A DNA stretch of 64,000 nucleotides from Lasiosphaeris hirsuta (GCA_030549175.1 JAUKUA010000001.1:2852001-2916000); one strand, 5' to 3'. Counted from the first letter of the stretch, positions 34,666 to 47,299 are shown. Notes: generated by a model from the sequence alone, not told the origin. A program made the numbers and translations.

Positions 34666-35912
34666 GGTTGTTACGGCGTGGGTTGGAGGAGGAGGGGCTC
34701 CGGAGGGTATCCAGATGCTCGAGGAAACTGAACAGGGAAACAGACTCGGCGGGATCCTATTCCGGGCTCTTTTACATACGGACCCCCTATCTTCTTTGAC
34801 TTGCAGTATTTCGACTGTTAATGAAAGGGCTGAGTCGCTACCAGCAATGATCAACGTTCAACAGGATTAACACAAGTCAGGGACCACACCTTGAGTGAGG
34901 AGCCCCTACGATGCTGCCCATCTCGCTGTCGGGCTCATGAGAGCTAACACAGTCCGGCAAGCATCGCAGGGGCCGGTCTAGAAACGCCGGCACAGGGACC
35001 GATACATCCCGGCCCTGTATCCTAGGTGCCGCCACCTTGTCTTAGCCACGATAGCTTCTGTGGTGCCAGGTGAGCGTGGTTGGTTCATGACATGGCCAAG
35101 GTCAGGATCGCCAAAACTAAACTGGCCGCTGACAGAGGCGCCCGCCCGGTCCCACTTTCTCACATGGCCACTACCTACTGGGCTGGGGAAGACTGAGATG
35201 GCCTAGCGGGAGGCCAACCCGGCGCCCTATGCCTGCAACTCTAAATCGATGATAACTGGCATATTCCTGGCCCAATCCATAGATAGGTTGCTGGGTTCCG
35301 TAAACGTGCACTGTATCTATCGTGCGAGATCTTCAAGGTCATTTGGGTACCGTACCCCACACATTCCTGGTCCTATTTTCCTGCTCGAGCGTAAGATATT
35401 TCATAAAGAAGGTAGTGAATCTTGAACCAACCCCTGAGCTACTGACAATGATCGGGCTCAGCAGGGCAACTCGCCCCCCCCCCCCCCCCCCCTAGCGCAT
35501 CTAATGACTAACGTAGAATCCTAGGCATTATCACCCATCTCTTCAAACTTGCCCCACTGTCGCCCTATTCCCTGGATATTCACCCTTCCCCGCCGTGGAC
35601 TTGGTCGTTGATTTGCGCCGGTCTTAGTCCTATACGAGTCGAGCATTCTCGTGTGTATCCACACCTTGTGCTGTTCGCCTCTGCTCCGTCTTCCCGTGAC
35701 TAGGCCGCGCCTTACCATCAAGATGTAGCTCTGGATGCCACCCTGTTTGGTATCCTCGTGTATATAACCATTTGTGTGAGCCACGCCACGGTAATCCATA
35801 ATCTTCTCGCCAAGCCACTCGACACCATCACCAAACAAACAACCTCGACATAACCAAATTGGGACCATCTCTCCTTGTAGAACCCCCAAATATCACATTC
35901 TCTAACAACACA
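34666..35912. other. Divergent intergenic region with a C19 run
   Basis: About 1.25 kb between the Gly/Asn-rich gene and the putative GPI protein gene. No credible coding frame. It holds a 19-nt C homopolymer at 35474-35492 and the two promoters. Confidence 0.45.
35474..35492. repeat. C19 homopolymer
   Basis: Nineteen consecutive C on the plus strand, about 420 bp upstream of the GPI-type gene. Its exact length may be unreliable in the assembly. Confidence 0.9.
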
Positions 35913-36928
35913 ATGCACATCAACAAGGTCTCCGCAATCGTTGCCCAGGTCGGCCTGACAGCCGCCAGCGTTGTCGGTGGAGAAGAGATGGGGTGCGTGC
36001 TCTTGCCCCTTACCCCTTACCCCTTTACGCTCCCCACCCTCGCTAACCTCCCCACCCCAGCCGCCGGCAGGACTGGAAGCAGGCCAAAGCGGAAGCCCTC
36101 GAGGTCGCCAGCGCCGCCGCAGCGCAGCACGCCGCCCGCGCCGATGCCGCCGTGACCGCGGCGCCCACCGCGGCGGCCGACCCGGACGCATCCGCGTGGG
36201 AGAAGCAGCGCTCCGCAGCCCTCGATATGGTCGCCGACGCCGTGTCCCGCGCCCAGCAGCTCGCCGCTGGCTACCGCGCCCAGTTCGGCGAGAGCGGCAA
36301 TGGCCGCAGCAACACGAGCAACAAGAAGCGTGACGGTGCCGAGCTTATCCCGCCCCCTCCGGCCCCGGCCCCGGCCCCGGCCGTGACCCCCGTCGCCGTT
36401 GGCCAGCACGGAGACTGGCAGAACGACGCGGCCTCGGCGCAGTCGCTGGCGTCGTCTTACCAGGTTTACGGCTCGTCGCTGGGGGCATCGTGGGCCTCGT
36501 ACGGCGCAAGCGTGGCGAGTGACTGGAACGGCGGGAACGGTAACGGTGACTGGCAGACGGCCGCCGCCAGCGCGGAGAGCCTGGCTAGCAGCTACCGATC
36601 GGAGTATGGATCCGACTGGGCGAGTGCGACCCCCTCCGCTGCGAGCCCCGTTGCTGCAACCCCCGCTGCTGAAACGGGCGTGGGCAAGCCCGCCGAGACA
36701 CCGGTCGCGACACCTGCTGAGACTGGTGCGGGCGGGGCTGCGCCGACCGATGGCGCCGCGTCCATCGGAGGAGCCGGAGTGGTGGGCGGCAGCACCGGGA
36801 CCATCAAGGCTGGCGCTTCTGCTACCAAGTCGCCCGGCGTGGTGCAGGTGAACGGGGCGGCCGATAACAGGGCGAAGGCGCTGGGCGCCGGCGTTGCTGC
36901 CTTGGCTGTTGCTGTCGGCATGCTTTGA
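35913..36928 (+). CDS. Ala/Ser/Gly-rich putative GPI-anchored surface protein
   Basis: Two exons, 35913-35992 and 36061-36928, giving 315 residues; no family recognised. The N-terminus (MHINKVSAIVAQVGLTAASVV) is a weak signal peptide. The body is Ala-rich with predicted helices, a PPPPAPAPAPA linker and an imperfect internal repeat: GDWQNDAASAQSLASSY and GDWQTAAASAESLASSY, each followed by a Tyr/Ser segment. A Gly/Ala/Thr/Pro linker leads to a hydrophobic C-terminus (ALGAGVAALAVAVGML) preceded by small residues, as in GPI-addition signals. The intron uses a GTGCGT donor and CCCCAG acceptor and joins phase 2. The role is probably structural at the cell wall, but this is inference. Confidence 0.7.
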
Positions 36929-37220
36929 GCCTCCCTACCTCAAGTAAAAAGGAAAAGCGTGCCTGACTGGGTAAATCCCAAGATTGTCAGGGTCAGGCAC
37001 AGCGGACTAGAAAAAAAGATAGAGGGCGAGGATTTCCTTGTGTAATTACAGTAAAATACATGGCATCGCTAGGGTGTAGGGTAGGACTAGTCTATCTCAA
37101 TAAAAGTACAGGTTAAAAAAACGAGATCTGGTTCAATACATAACTCCATGTTTGATAACATACACAGCTATTTTATACACAACGAGGCAGAGTCTCGTCC
37201 CGAAAGCTCGATAGCGAGCT

Positions 37221-39649
37221 TCACTTCTTGCTGGCAAAGGCGAGGTGATAAGTCGCCAGCTGCTCCTTCGTGATGCGCCCGGGGCTCTTGACCGTGAGGT
37301 CCTCGCCCTTCATCGACTTCGGAAAGGCAATAACGTCGCGGACAGAGTCAGTATGCGTAAAGACCGCAACTAGACGGTCAAATCCCAATGCAAACCCTGA
37401 GTGCGGCGGACAGCCAGCTCGCAGAGCCTCAAGCAAATGAGAGAACTGCCCAACACCTTCATCCGTCATCTTGAGGACCTCCCTCATGACGTACTCCTGC
37501 ATCTTGGCAAGATGAATACGTCTACTTCCGCCACCAAGCTCGACGCCGTTCACCACGAGATCGTAATGATCAGCTCTCGCTTTCAGCGGGTCGGTTGCGA
37601 GTAGCTCGACGTCCTCGTCGGTAAGGGGTGCTGTGAAGGGGTGGTGGGTCGCCGAGAATCCTGCCTGGCCACCCTGTCCAGGATCTGCCCCGCTGTCGGG
37701 AGTGAACATTGGAAAGTCGGTTACCCACAGAAACTTGAAGTCGAAATCGCGGGGAAGGAGGCCCTTGGACACAGCTTCGTGGTAAACAAGCGTCCGGACT
37801 GTGCCGAGTGTGGTCGAGCCACCTTGGAACGGCTTGTTTTCGCGAGCCTGGAAGAAGAGGATATCGCCATCCTCCAAGTCCCGAAAGTCTTCCAGTCCCG
37901 GGTCACCGCTCGTGAGGTTTGCTGAGCCTTCGAAGCCGAGTGATGAAAGGCCGCTCAGCGGCTTCTTGGAATCGACTACGAGCGCGACGGGTGCACCGTC
38001 GCTATTCCTTGTAAGAGGAGCAGGGAGATTCTTCATGAGCTCGTCAACAAACTTCGCAGCAGCAGCACCCAGGTCACCTTCTACGCTTAGATTTGGACGG
38101 AATCGGAAGGCGTCAACTACGGGACTTTCGAGGTCGGTTATCATGCTAACGAACTGCGCAGGCAGGACTTGGTCGACCCGTCGGATCTATGGCTGTTAGG
38201 ATGCCCTCCGCCCGGGAACCGTAGATGTGACGTGACGTACCTCAAATGGAATCCGTAGATCGGGCTTGTCCACCCCAAATCTGGACATGGCGTCCTGATA
38301 CGTGAGACGGAGAAACGGAGAGGGCAGGCTGGGCCAGCGCAGTTCTGCGTTGCCTTCATCTGTCGCTTTCTTTATGAAACTGTCAGAAACACGCCATTGC
38401 AACGGCCAGGGACTGGTTGACCACGTACTAAGCCTTGATTGGGTACGGGATAGACATTGTCCCCTCTTCTGATCATGCTGAACTGAGTGTTCAACGAGGC
38501 AGGTAGTGTTGAGACCAGCGATTCCACCGCTTGCATTACATCCTCACCTGTTGCGAACGACATCTCTAGATCGAGCTAATCATATATCAGTATGAAAACA
38601 CGGAGGGCCACAACCAGCCATCATACCTGTGTGAACTCGGGCTGTCTGTCTGCACGCAAATCCTCGTCGCGAAAGCAGCGGGCAAATTGGTAATACTTGC
38701 GCACTCCGCTGGCCATGAGAATCTGCTTGTACTGCTGCGGGCTCTGCGGCAAGGCATATGCTAGATTTGGACGCCGCGTTGGGACTAAGAACTCCCTTGC
38801 TCCTTCAGGGGTAGACTTGAAGAGAATAGGTGTTTCAACTTCCGTGAAGCCAAGCTCGTTTAGCGTCTTCCTCATCTGCAAGCCAATCTGGGGACGGGCA
38901 ATCAGGCGTGACCGCAGGGCCTCGGAAAAGCGTATCTGCAAATGCCGTGAGGAAGGGGGGAATTGGACTCCTTCCGAGACGATAATGTCCTTCGGGAAAG
39001 CATTTAGAGGCTGGATGCTCTCGAGGTTGATATCGACGCGGGAGACCGCGGCTGGGAAACCAGCTGGGGTTGATAATCTCGACTCTGTTGCGCTTCCATC
39101 TGCATGAATTTCGGTTGGGAGGCCATGGAGTTTAACAACGGTTCCCGTCATCGAGACGGGGCTGTGGAGCGGAATGGCTCTCAGTGCCTTGGCTATGAGA
39201 TGTTCTGGGCTGTCGACATGCTCAAAGTGGGAGGTGATCTGAATGGCCGGCCCGTTGTCAACTTGTACGTCGGCAAACACAAGCTTCGAGTGCTTCACCC
39301 TCCGCCGAGAAAGGAAGCCATGGACAGTGACTTGCTTGCCTTCTCTAAAGTCATCGGCCTTGGATACCTTGGGGAACTGACCTGAAATGGTCAGTTAAGG
39401 CAAAATCGAGCTTGCATTTATTCGGGACATACTATATTTGGACCACTCGTCCCGCAGCTGCTGCCCGGTGAGCTTCTGGGAGTGGCTCCCATGCTCGCCT
39501 GCAGCAGAGCTGGCACTCCGCATGAGATGGAGGGAGCTAGGAGGTAGCCATCGGGTCTGCAATTGAGGGTGTAGAGGACGTCTACAGCGTGCTGGGCTAT
39601 GTGGCCTGAAGATACAGAGGCGCCTCAGCGGGACGCGGGGCTGAGCCAT
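37221..39649 (-). CDS. MSD1: Mitochondrial aspartyl-tRNA synthetase
   Basis: Charges mitochondrial tRNA-Asp; class II bacterial-type AspRS. Five exons: 39649-39433, 39381-38627, 38575-38429, 38369-38241 and 38186-37221, giving 737 residues. The N-terminus is Arg-rich and almost without acidic residues ([11 protein letters not shown]), a mitochondrial presequence. An OB-fold anticodon domain follows ([11 protein letters not shown]). Motif 2 contains [14 protein letters not shown], which with LDLEMSF spans the exon 2/3 junction. The bacterial-type insertion domain and motif 3 (GFALGFDRL) follow. The intron between exons 3 and 4 uses an AAAG acceptor placed by frame and a CTGAC branch; this boundary is the least certain. 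Confidence 0.94.
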
Positions 39650-41223
39650 ACGTTCTACAGACGTTAAACTGGGTGAAGCTGCTCAAAGCTTCATCGTGAA
39701 TTGTCTCTAGACGATTTGGCAGTCGCGAATTTGGGCCCTACCTTGGCCAACTGGAAAAGCTTGGGTCCCTTGCTGGTCAGGATGCAGCTGGTTCCACCAG
39801 GCATTATCGGCTGATGAATGGCCCGACAGGAATTAAAGTGGGTCTATCTAGAGCTCTGGAAAACCATCAAAACCTGCGGCAGCGTGAGCATTTTCTTCTT
39901 TTCTTCTTTATCCTTCCAATTCAAAACAATGTGAGCACCACCTTCACAGCCGCTTCTGCCCCTCGAGCTCGAGCTAACAGCCCCGCCCAGATGATGAAAG
40001 CCAGCGTGTTCCTATGAAAAAGCTTCCTCCTTTTGGAACTTCCAAACTCCCCCTTCGGGGCTTAGGTGGTTTGGTTGCGATAGAAGGCTGGGATTATGAA
40101 ATAAGTGTTCGGCACACCGACCTTGTTACTTATCGAACGCAATGAAGGCACTCTGACCCCTCTTGAATATGAGAAGGCATTTTTTCTCTGTTTTCACACC
40201 CAAGGCCACTCACTGGCTTGGGGTTACGGCGAAAGCTGAGGCCCCTGAACTTGAATTTCGTCATCTTACTCCAAGTGGAGACGGGCTTCCCATCGCCCTG
40301 CATCATGTTTTGAAGACGTGCAAGTGCAACGCTGGGAGACGAAGCAATGGGTGAGAAAAGCGAATTTTTGAGGGTCATGTAAGTATGGATCATGTGCGAT
40401 GGCACTTGGTTGCGGGGCTTGACCGCGGTGGGCAATGGGGAACCTCTAGTCAGCGCTTTAAGCGAGACCGATGATGTAATGCTCAAGATGCGGCGCCGTT
40501 TCTGAGGATTTTAGCAGTAGTCAAATTGCATAAAAGTACCTCACTTTACAACCTCGACCATGATTTGAATGAAATATGGACGCCTAATGCGTTATATTAG
40601 GCGGTAGTAGCTAGAGTCTTCCGGGATTCGTAGTATCTGGATGCGGCACTTATCCTCAACCCTGATTCGTCGATGCCAGTATATCGGAATGAGCAAGATT
40701 TCAGTTCTGCGGTGTTGTATTCATACAGCCTAGAACCTGCTCCTCAGATTCCCAGACTTTTTGTTCACTACGATGGGTGATGACCCATGTTCCTGGTTTG
40801 GTTTGAGCCGTCGGACCCGTGCACCCTTGCTTGTTTCTCTTTGACGTGGCCCTGGGCGGTTTCTGGGTCCCAAGGGGCGGCTGAATCGCAGTGGCCGATC
40901 AGAGGCGATCGCTTGTCCAACGACACACAAACCACGAAGAGAGCCCCCCCGACCCGCCAGCTAGACCACCGCTGCCCGATCGCAACCTCGCAACCTCGAC
41001 CCAACCCGCTACCCCGTTCCGCCGTCCCGCCCCCCTTGCTCATTTCGGCATCTTAGCAATCATTGAGCAATTCGGTTTCCACGCACATCGGCCCTCTAGT
41101 CCCAGCGCGAGAAAACGAGTGCCTCGCCTGTCGTAGAACCGCGAGACTGCATTCCATACCGGGCGCGCACGGAACCCAAATTCGAGACACCTGGTCGCCC
41201 GGCTCGCGGGCAACTCGGGATCC
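39650..41223. other. Divergent gene-free intergenic region
   Basis: About 1.57 kb between the AspRS and AP180-type start codons. Frames are short and unlike protein. The part from about 40,850 on is C-rich and likely the promoter or 5' leader of the AP180-type gene. No RNA gene seen. Confidence 0.45.
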
Positions 41224-43432
41224 ATGGCGAGCTCCTTTGAGAAATCGGTCAAGGGCGCGACTAAGATCAAGGTCCGCCAACTCTATGCTCCGCTCTTGTC
41301 CCCTCTTTGCCCAGGTGGCGTGCCGAATGCTGACCAGAAACTGGTGCTATAGGCCGCGCCCCCCAAAACGAAGTACATCGAGCACATTCTTGTCGCTACA
41401 CATTCAGGCGAGGCGGGGGTAGGAGAGGTATTCAGGGCATTGCAGTATCGTCTACACGACTCGACATGGACCGTCGTCTTCAAGAGCCTCATCACTGTCC
41501 ACCTCATGATACGCGAGGGTTCGCCCGATGTGACATTGGGCTATCTGGCTAAGCACCGGAATGTGCTGGCTGTGAGCATGTTCTCTGATGGTATGTATCG
41601 TCTCTGGTATTCTAGCGCCGAGGGCTGACCTGAATTCCGCAGCACAAACACAAGGCCGAAACATACGGCACTATTCCAACTACCTCTCCGAGCGGGCGCG
41701 CGCATTTCGAGAAACAAAGGTTGACTGGGTTAGAGGCAAGGAGACTCGCTTAGAAAAGCTGTCGGTAGAGAAGGGGCTACTGCGGGAGACGGAGAACGTC
41801 CAACATCAGCTCACGGCCCTGCTGAAATGTGATGTGAGTCTTGCTTCCTTCAGCTCAAGCGTCGAACACAGAACCTAAACAGAAATAGGTCATGGAGAAC
41901 GAGCCAGAAAATGAGATCACAGTCACAGTCTTTCGACTGCTGGTGCTGGATCTCCTTGCGCTATTCCAGGCCCTGAACCAGGCAATGATCAACATCCTTG
42001 GTGAGACCCGTTCCCCGAGTGGCACACGGCGGACCTCCGAATTGACTCGATTACAGGGCACTTCTTCGAGATGTCTAAACCCGATGCTGAGAGAGCTATG
42101 GACATATACCGAACATTCACCCGCCAGACCGACTTCGTTGTTCAGTACCTCAGTGTTGCTAGGCAATACGAACACCACACGAGAGTCGAGGTCCCCAAGC
42201 TAAAGCACGCCCCCGTCAACCTGGGGAGGCAGCTCGAGGACTATCTGAAAGATCCCGACTTTGAGATTCACCGGAGGCAATACCTCGCGGAACTCGAGGC
42301 GAAGAAGTCAAAGGGCGGATCAGCAGGGGCTTCCAAGGTGTTTAGGAGTGAGATAGCGTCCAAGGCCGAAACTGCTAAAGCCTTTTCGAGCAGCGCAAAT
42401 GGGTCTCAGCAAGCAACAAAGCCCGCGCAGTCCACCAAGGGCCCTGATGCCGACTTGATCGACTTTTTTGAGTCTATTGAGCAAAACCAAACGCCCATGG
42501 CCGTGCAGGTCCAGGCCCAGGCCCAACCCCCAGCACAGGTGCAGATGGGAATGTCACCATGGGGACCTGCCCCTTTCCAGGTTCAACCAACCGGCTTTCA
42601 ATCCAACGGCTTTGCACCGCAGCAGACAGGGTTTCAACCAGACCCCTTTCAGCAGCAGGCCCAGCAACAGTCGATGGGAGGGTTCGCTCAACCGCAGCAG
42701 GCTGCTGCTCCGGTGCAGCCGACCTTCACCGGCGCTGGATTCGGCGGCTTTTCCCCTCAGCCCAGCTTCCAGCCCGGTTCCCTGGCTCCGATTCCCCAGG
42801 ATTCAGTTGCCAGCTTCCAGACCGCTGCGGCTACCAGCTTCCAAGGCCTGCAGCCACCCCAACAAACCACCAACCCATTCCGGCAGTCCATGCTCATGAA
42901 CCAGCAGCAGACCGGCTCGCCTTTCATAGCTGCACCCGCGTCTGCGCCCGCCGCCTCACCTACTCAGCAACGCCCCGCCGCCGTCCAGTCTACGAATCCC
43001 TTCGCCCGCTCTTCCCCGCAAGCCGCCCAACCTTTTGTCGCCCCCAGCTCCAACTCGCCATTCCAGCCTCAGCAGCAGCTACAGCAACAGCCCACGGCCG
43101 CCGTAGCACCGGCAACGACACCCCTCCAAGCCCTGTCAACTGGCACCAACCCCTTCCAAAAGAACTTTGCTCCTGCTCCCCCTCTTCCTTCCATTCCCCA
43201 GCAGCAGCAGCAGCAGCAACGTCCCGTCACAGCAAGCGGCGGCGGTGGCGCTGGAGGCTTGATGTCGCAGCCGACAGGCAGCACGAACCCATTCCGGCAG
43301 GGTGCATTTGTCAACCACGCGACGGGTATGGGGTGGCAGGCACACCAACAGCCCATTGGGGGTGGACTCGATCAGGTCGAAACAATCCCCGTGTTCCCCA
43401 GGCCGGCTACACAGACGCCCTGGCAGCAATGA
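41224..43432 (+). CDS. YAP1801: ANTH-domain clathrin assembly protein (AP180/Yap1801-type)
   Basis: An endocytic adaptor that binds PI(4,5)P2, clathrin and EH-domain proteins at the plasma membrane. Five exons: 41224-41271, 41353-41590, 41643-41833, 41889-42000 and 42057-43432, giving 654 residues. The ANTH domain covers about residues 1-290 (PPKTKYIEHIL; RNIRHYSNYLSERA). The long C-terminal half is Gln/Pro/Ala-rich and disordered. It holds four NPF motifs (NPFRQS, NPFARS, NPFQKN, NPFRQG), which bind EH domains, and a clathrin-box-like DLIDFF after the ANTH domain. CAG-rich codon runs occur near 43200-43220. The first intron has a weak GTCCGC donor. Confidence 0.92.
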
Positions 43433-44273
43433 CTAACTAACCGTCTTGAGAGAAGCATGCTGTAATCTGGCTCGATGGGTTGAATACAGCTTTCGGTTTA
43501 GTGTGCTTTAGATGTTGTATTCCCACTCGTTATCTCTATTTTGATATCATTTTTCTTTTGAAAGGGGGAGGGGGGGGGGAGTGGTTGTTTGGTTGGCGGG
43601 AGGGAGCAGCAAGGGCATTTTTCATCTAGCGACGGCGTTTTGAAAACGGTTTAGGCGGGCTGGCTGATGGTTTGTCTTGTTTATTCTGTTTCTCGCCAGA
43701 CTGGTTTCACGGGCGCACTCTTTTGAATTTTGAAGGAGGGCTGTAGTTTGGATGGAATGGGTAGCATGGTAGAGCAAAGGCAAACAGACGAAACGCACAA
43801 GACGAGGCGCGCGGGTGCGAGACAGGGGATGGGTAGTGGTAGACTGACCAACTATCAGAAGGCACCCGTGGCAGGAGGGTTATACAATTTAATGAATATT
43901 GTTTGACCGATCGTGTCCCCCGGCTGAGTTGATACCTAAGGAACCCCGGCATCAAGTGTAGTCCCGTCATGTTCATGACAGAACGAGACAAGGTCCGAAA
44001 AGAGACAAAATGCAACAGTTTTCCTCCTTTCTAGACCTAACTGAGCCGAATGTTAGCCCTGTAATGGCGCCACTTTCGTTTTACATGTATGCAAACAGTC
44101 TTGCTTGTCCCTTTCTAGTTGTCCAGTGCATCTCCGTTGAACGCCGACGCTATGCTCCGTGGTAGATAAACCAATATCCACCAGCCGGTCCTGGTCTCTA
44201 AAAACCGCGGGCTGAGTTTGCCTGTGGTGAATTCGATCACTCTTTCCGTTTTGTTTAGCTAAACCCTTCCACC
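43433..44273. other. Convergent 3' intergenic region
   Basis: About 840 bp between the stops of the AP180-type gene and TFB3. It includes G-rich runs near 43565-43580. No coding frame supported. Confidence 0.45.
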
Positions 44274-45383
44274 TCAATCTAACTCCATCCTATCTCCCAC
44301 GGTCGCGATCCCTGCACCGATGGTTGCGACTTGGCCTGTAGACATACCAATGCCAACTTCCTTTTCGTCCTCGATGAACACGCCCAAGCCGGCAAACGCC
44401 TCGAACATAGCGCGGGCCGTGTACCCGTCGAAGCTGTAGCCACCTGTAATATGCTGCTGGTCGAACCTGTACTTTTCGATCTGTGGATGTGCCAGCCCCT
44501 CGCTGATCTTGTAGCGGCTGGGCACGAAATCGGAGCCGCCGAATGGGTCGTAGGGACCCTCGGGCATAGGCGCTTTGCGTTTCTCCTTGAGTCCGCGGAT
44601 CGACAGCCGACCAACATCGGCCGTAGCCACGGCTGTGTTGACGGCCGTTTCCACGGCCGAGACGGCAGCGCCGCCGGCACGGCTCGTCTGACCGCGCCGC
44701 TTAAGCTGTACTCTCTGCCCCTCGGGAGCCTGGGCGAGTGTGTCGAGTTCAGCCTCTCGGCTGCGGGCACGCTCGAGCTTCTCGTCCTCGGCCTCCTTGA
44801 TTGCCTCGATGCGACGCTGGCGCGCGGCTTCGCGCTCAGCCGTCAGCCGCCGGCGGGCCTGCTCATCGGCCTCGCGCCCTGCCTTTCGGTTGCGCTCAAT
44901 ATCGGCCTTGTGCTCTGCTTCCCACTGCTGCAGTTGGGCTTCGGCGGCGTGGCGCTTTCCCTCGGTGCCAGAGACGAGGTCAAACGTCAGGTCTTCGACC
45001 ATCTGTAGGTAGTTATTGTAGTCGCGCAACGTCTCAAAGTCATCCTCGGCCTGGTTGAAGACGGCGGCAACGCGGCGTCGGATATCAACTTCGCGCTCAA
45101 CTATCAGGTCACCGAAGAAGGCAGAGCGGAAGCCCTTGCGCCGTAGCGTCCGGTTGCAGCCGGCGTACGGACACTGGTTGGGCCCGTCGTTGAACAGCCG
45201 GTTGACGCAGTTGCTGCACATTGAGTGGTAGCACTCTGGGTTGATGAGGAACTCCATGTCCTTGTTGAGGTAGCGAATGGTCTTGCACACAGGGCACATG
45301 TCGTCGGTAGTCAGCGGCAGCGCCGCCCCGGAGGCGGTGCCGGGCGCCATTCCGCGCGCGCCAACGGGTGCTTTGCGCGACAT
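44274..45383 (-). CDS. TFB3: TFIIH/CAK assembly factor Tfb3 (MAT1)
   Basis: The RING subunit that joins the CDK-activating kinase module to core TFIIH, for transcription initiation and repair. Single exon, 369 residues. The RING finger is near the N-terminus with ligands C30, C33, C51, H53, C56, C59, C71 and C76 (CPVCKT, CYHSMCSNC, CPYAGC). The central region is the MAT1 coiled coil (about 100-230, Glu/Arg/Ala-rich), and the C-terminal helical segment (YDPFGGSDFVPSRY onward) corresponds to the part that binds the kinase-cyclin pair. It is somewhat longer than yeast Tfb3. Head-to-head with NUDC. Confidence 0.95.
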   Translation of the reverse strand: MSRKAPVGARGMAPGTASGAALPLTTDDMCPVCKTIRYLNKDMEFLINPECYHSMCSNCVNRLFNDGPNQCPYAGCNRTLRRKGFRSAFFGDLIVEREVDIRRRVAAVFNQAEDDFETLRDYNNYLQMVEDLTFDLVSGTEGKRHAAEAQLQQWEAEHKADIERNRKAGREADEQARRRLTAEREAARQRRIEAIKEAEDEKLERARSREAELDTLAQAPEGQRVQLKRRGQTSRAGGAAVSAVETAVNTAVATADVGRLSIRGLKEKRKAPMPEGPYDPFGGSDFVPSRYKISEGLAHPQIEKYRFDQQHITGGYSFDGYTARAMFEAFAGLGVFIEDEKEVGIGMSTGQVATIGAGIATVGDRMELD

Positions 45384-45945
45384 AGTAGGGACTGTTGGCG
45401 AGGTCGGATTCCTTTTGAGAGGACGACTTCGGTTTCGGCCTCTTGATTGCGCGCCACTAGGAGCTTCTCCTTACCCAAGCTTAAACTGACCCTCTTTCAG
45501 GCCGAGACGGAACTCTCAAGTGACGATCTGGTCATAGATCATATACGGCTGTGGCGGCACTCTAACGCTGTGGCCATCGATTCGGGGTTTCTCCTTGTGG
45601 TTTCCAAAGACCGGTCCGTGAGGACAGCCAGTTGTCGGTTTCGCTGGTTGTTGAGTGTTGAAAGGGCGGAAAGCTCAGGCCAGCTGAACTAGCCTGACCC
45701 AAGACAAGGCTGAATCAAACTATATCCCAGTGGGGCAGGGGCTGGGGATGGATGGGTGCTGGCGTGACGTGGGTGCGGGGTGAGACGCTCGACTGCCCAG
45801 GCTGGAGAATTGCCCCGCCATGAAGCTCTTTTGGTCAGCCTTTCCAGACCCAGCGGCTGCTGCCTTTCCATCAACTTCCAAAGCCCTCTCAGACGAAAAT
45901 CGATTGACCTCCCGCAAATAGATACGGCATCACAACTGAAGAACT
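45384..45945. promoter_or_regulatory. Divergent promoter region of TFB3 and NUDC
   Basis: 562 bp between divergent start codons. No named element; contains the 5' leaders of both genes. Confidence 0.45.
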
Positions 45946-46703
45946 ATGGCTGATAAAGGTAATGTATTATCTTACTACTCTTACCTCGACAAACAGCCAG
46001 CCATCCACTATCAACCCCACCATGGAGCAACCTAAACCACCGAGCAGTCGAAGCTAACATCTTCCCAGTACCAGATCTTTCCCCTGCCGAGGAGGCTGCG
46101 GCCCGTGCCAAGGAGAAGGCCGAACAGGAAGCCCTTCCCTACAAGTGGACGCAGACCATCAGCGATGTCGACATTACCCTCAGCGTGCCCGGCAGCCTTA
46201 AGGGGCGCGACCTGGTGGTTGAGATCAAGAAGCACTCCATCGCGGCAGGCATCAAGGGCCAGGAGCCCATTATCAAGGTACATTTTCTCCAACTCCTTCC
46301 CCCCCAACACCTCCTTTTCGCAAACGCATACTCACCCCCTCCGCCTCGATAGGGAGACCTTCCCCACGCAATCCATGTCGATGACAGCACCTGGACTCTC
46401 ACGGCCGTGCCGGGTGGCACCAAGACGGTTGAGATCCACCTCGACAAGGTCAACAAGATGGAGTGGTGGCCCCACGCAGTGACCAGCGCGCCCAAAATCG
46501 ACGTGACCAAGATCGTGCCCGAGAACAGCAAGCTCTCGGACCTCGACGGTGAGACGCGCGGCATGGTTGAGAAGATGATGTACGACCAGCGTCAGAAGGA
46601 GCTTGGCCAACCGACAAGCGACGAGCAAAAGAAGCTTGACATCTTCAAAAAGTTTCAGGAGCAGCACCCCGAAATGGACTTTAGCAACGCAAAGCTTAAC
46701 TGA
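45946..46703 (+). CDS. nudC: NudC nuclear-migration protein (CS domain)
   Basis: A p23/CS-domain cochaperone needed in Aspergillus for nuclear migration and growth, acting with the dynein/LIS1 pathway and Hsp90. Three exons: 45946-45958 (13 nt), 46069-46277 and 46353-46703, giving 190 residues (Aspergillus NudC about 198). A short charged helix ([16 protein letters not shown]) precedes the CS domain ([37 protein letters not shown]). The conserved C-terminal tail includes [13 protein letters not shown] and [14 protein letters not shown]. The very short first exon is supported by phase and the GTAATG donor. Confidence 0.94.
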
Positions 46704-47299
46704 GAAAAAAAAAAAAAAAAAAACCAAATGACAAACCGAAATACAAGGGGAGCAGGGTTGATGGGATGATACAGAAAGCGTTCATAGTCTTACGTCCTGT
46801 GCTCAACACTGCAGTCCCCAGACCTAGAGTAAGCAGACTTGGGGCAAGCTCCCAGGCATAATTTGCACATCTTCGTATGGCTCTACAGACGAATCGTCCT
46901 TATACAAGTAAAGTGACATGTTTATCAGGGTCGAAATGTGAGGGGTGAAACGATCGCCATGACCACGGACAATAGTCATGGCGTTAGAGAGCCCAACAGC
47001 TTTGATCTTGGATCGCTCAGTAATGTGAATGCAGATAGAGGAGCTGCAAGCCATGAATTGTCAGACAATTTAGCGTCCATTGCAAGGATGGCGTCGCTTA
47101 AGCCAGAAGCACTCAGTTTGGTGATTAACTAGTCGGCGAGATTGAGCGACTATCTAGGCACGGGAGGGTATCATCAAGATAGTCTGATCAATCACATGGC
47201 GACCAAAGGGAGAATCAAGACGTGCCCAGTTCGGTTGACATCAGCTGTGAGACAGGCAATCTTCTGGCGAATGTCATTCCAGACTATACTTACGTCGGA
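46704..47299. other. Convergent 3' intergenic region
   Basis: About 600 bp between NUDC and the minus-strand BUD27 stop. Only 3' flanks and the A19 run. Confidence 0.5.
46705..46723. repeat. A19 homopolymer directly after the NUDC stop
   Basis: Nineteen A on the plus strand, beginning two bases after the TGA. It looks like a genomic A-run in the 3' UTR; since the gene keeps its introns it is not a retrocopy. Confidence 0.9.

Noticed and set aside
46705..46723. A19 run after NUDC as a retrocopy poly(A) tail
   Set aside because: The gene keeps two introns and a promoter-side partner, so it is not a processed copy.
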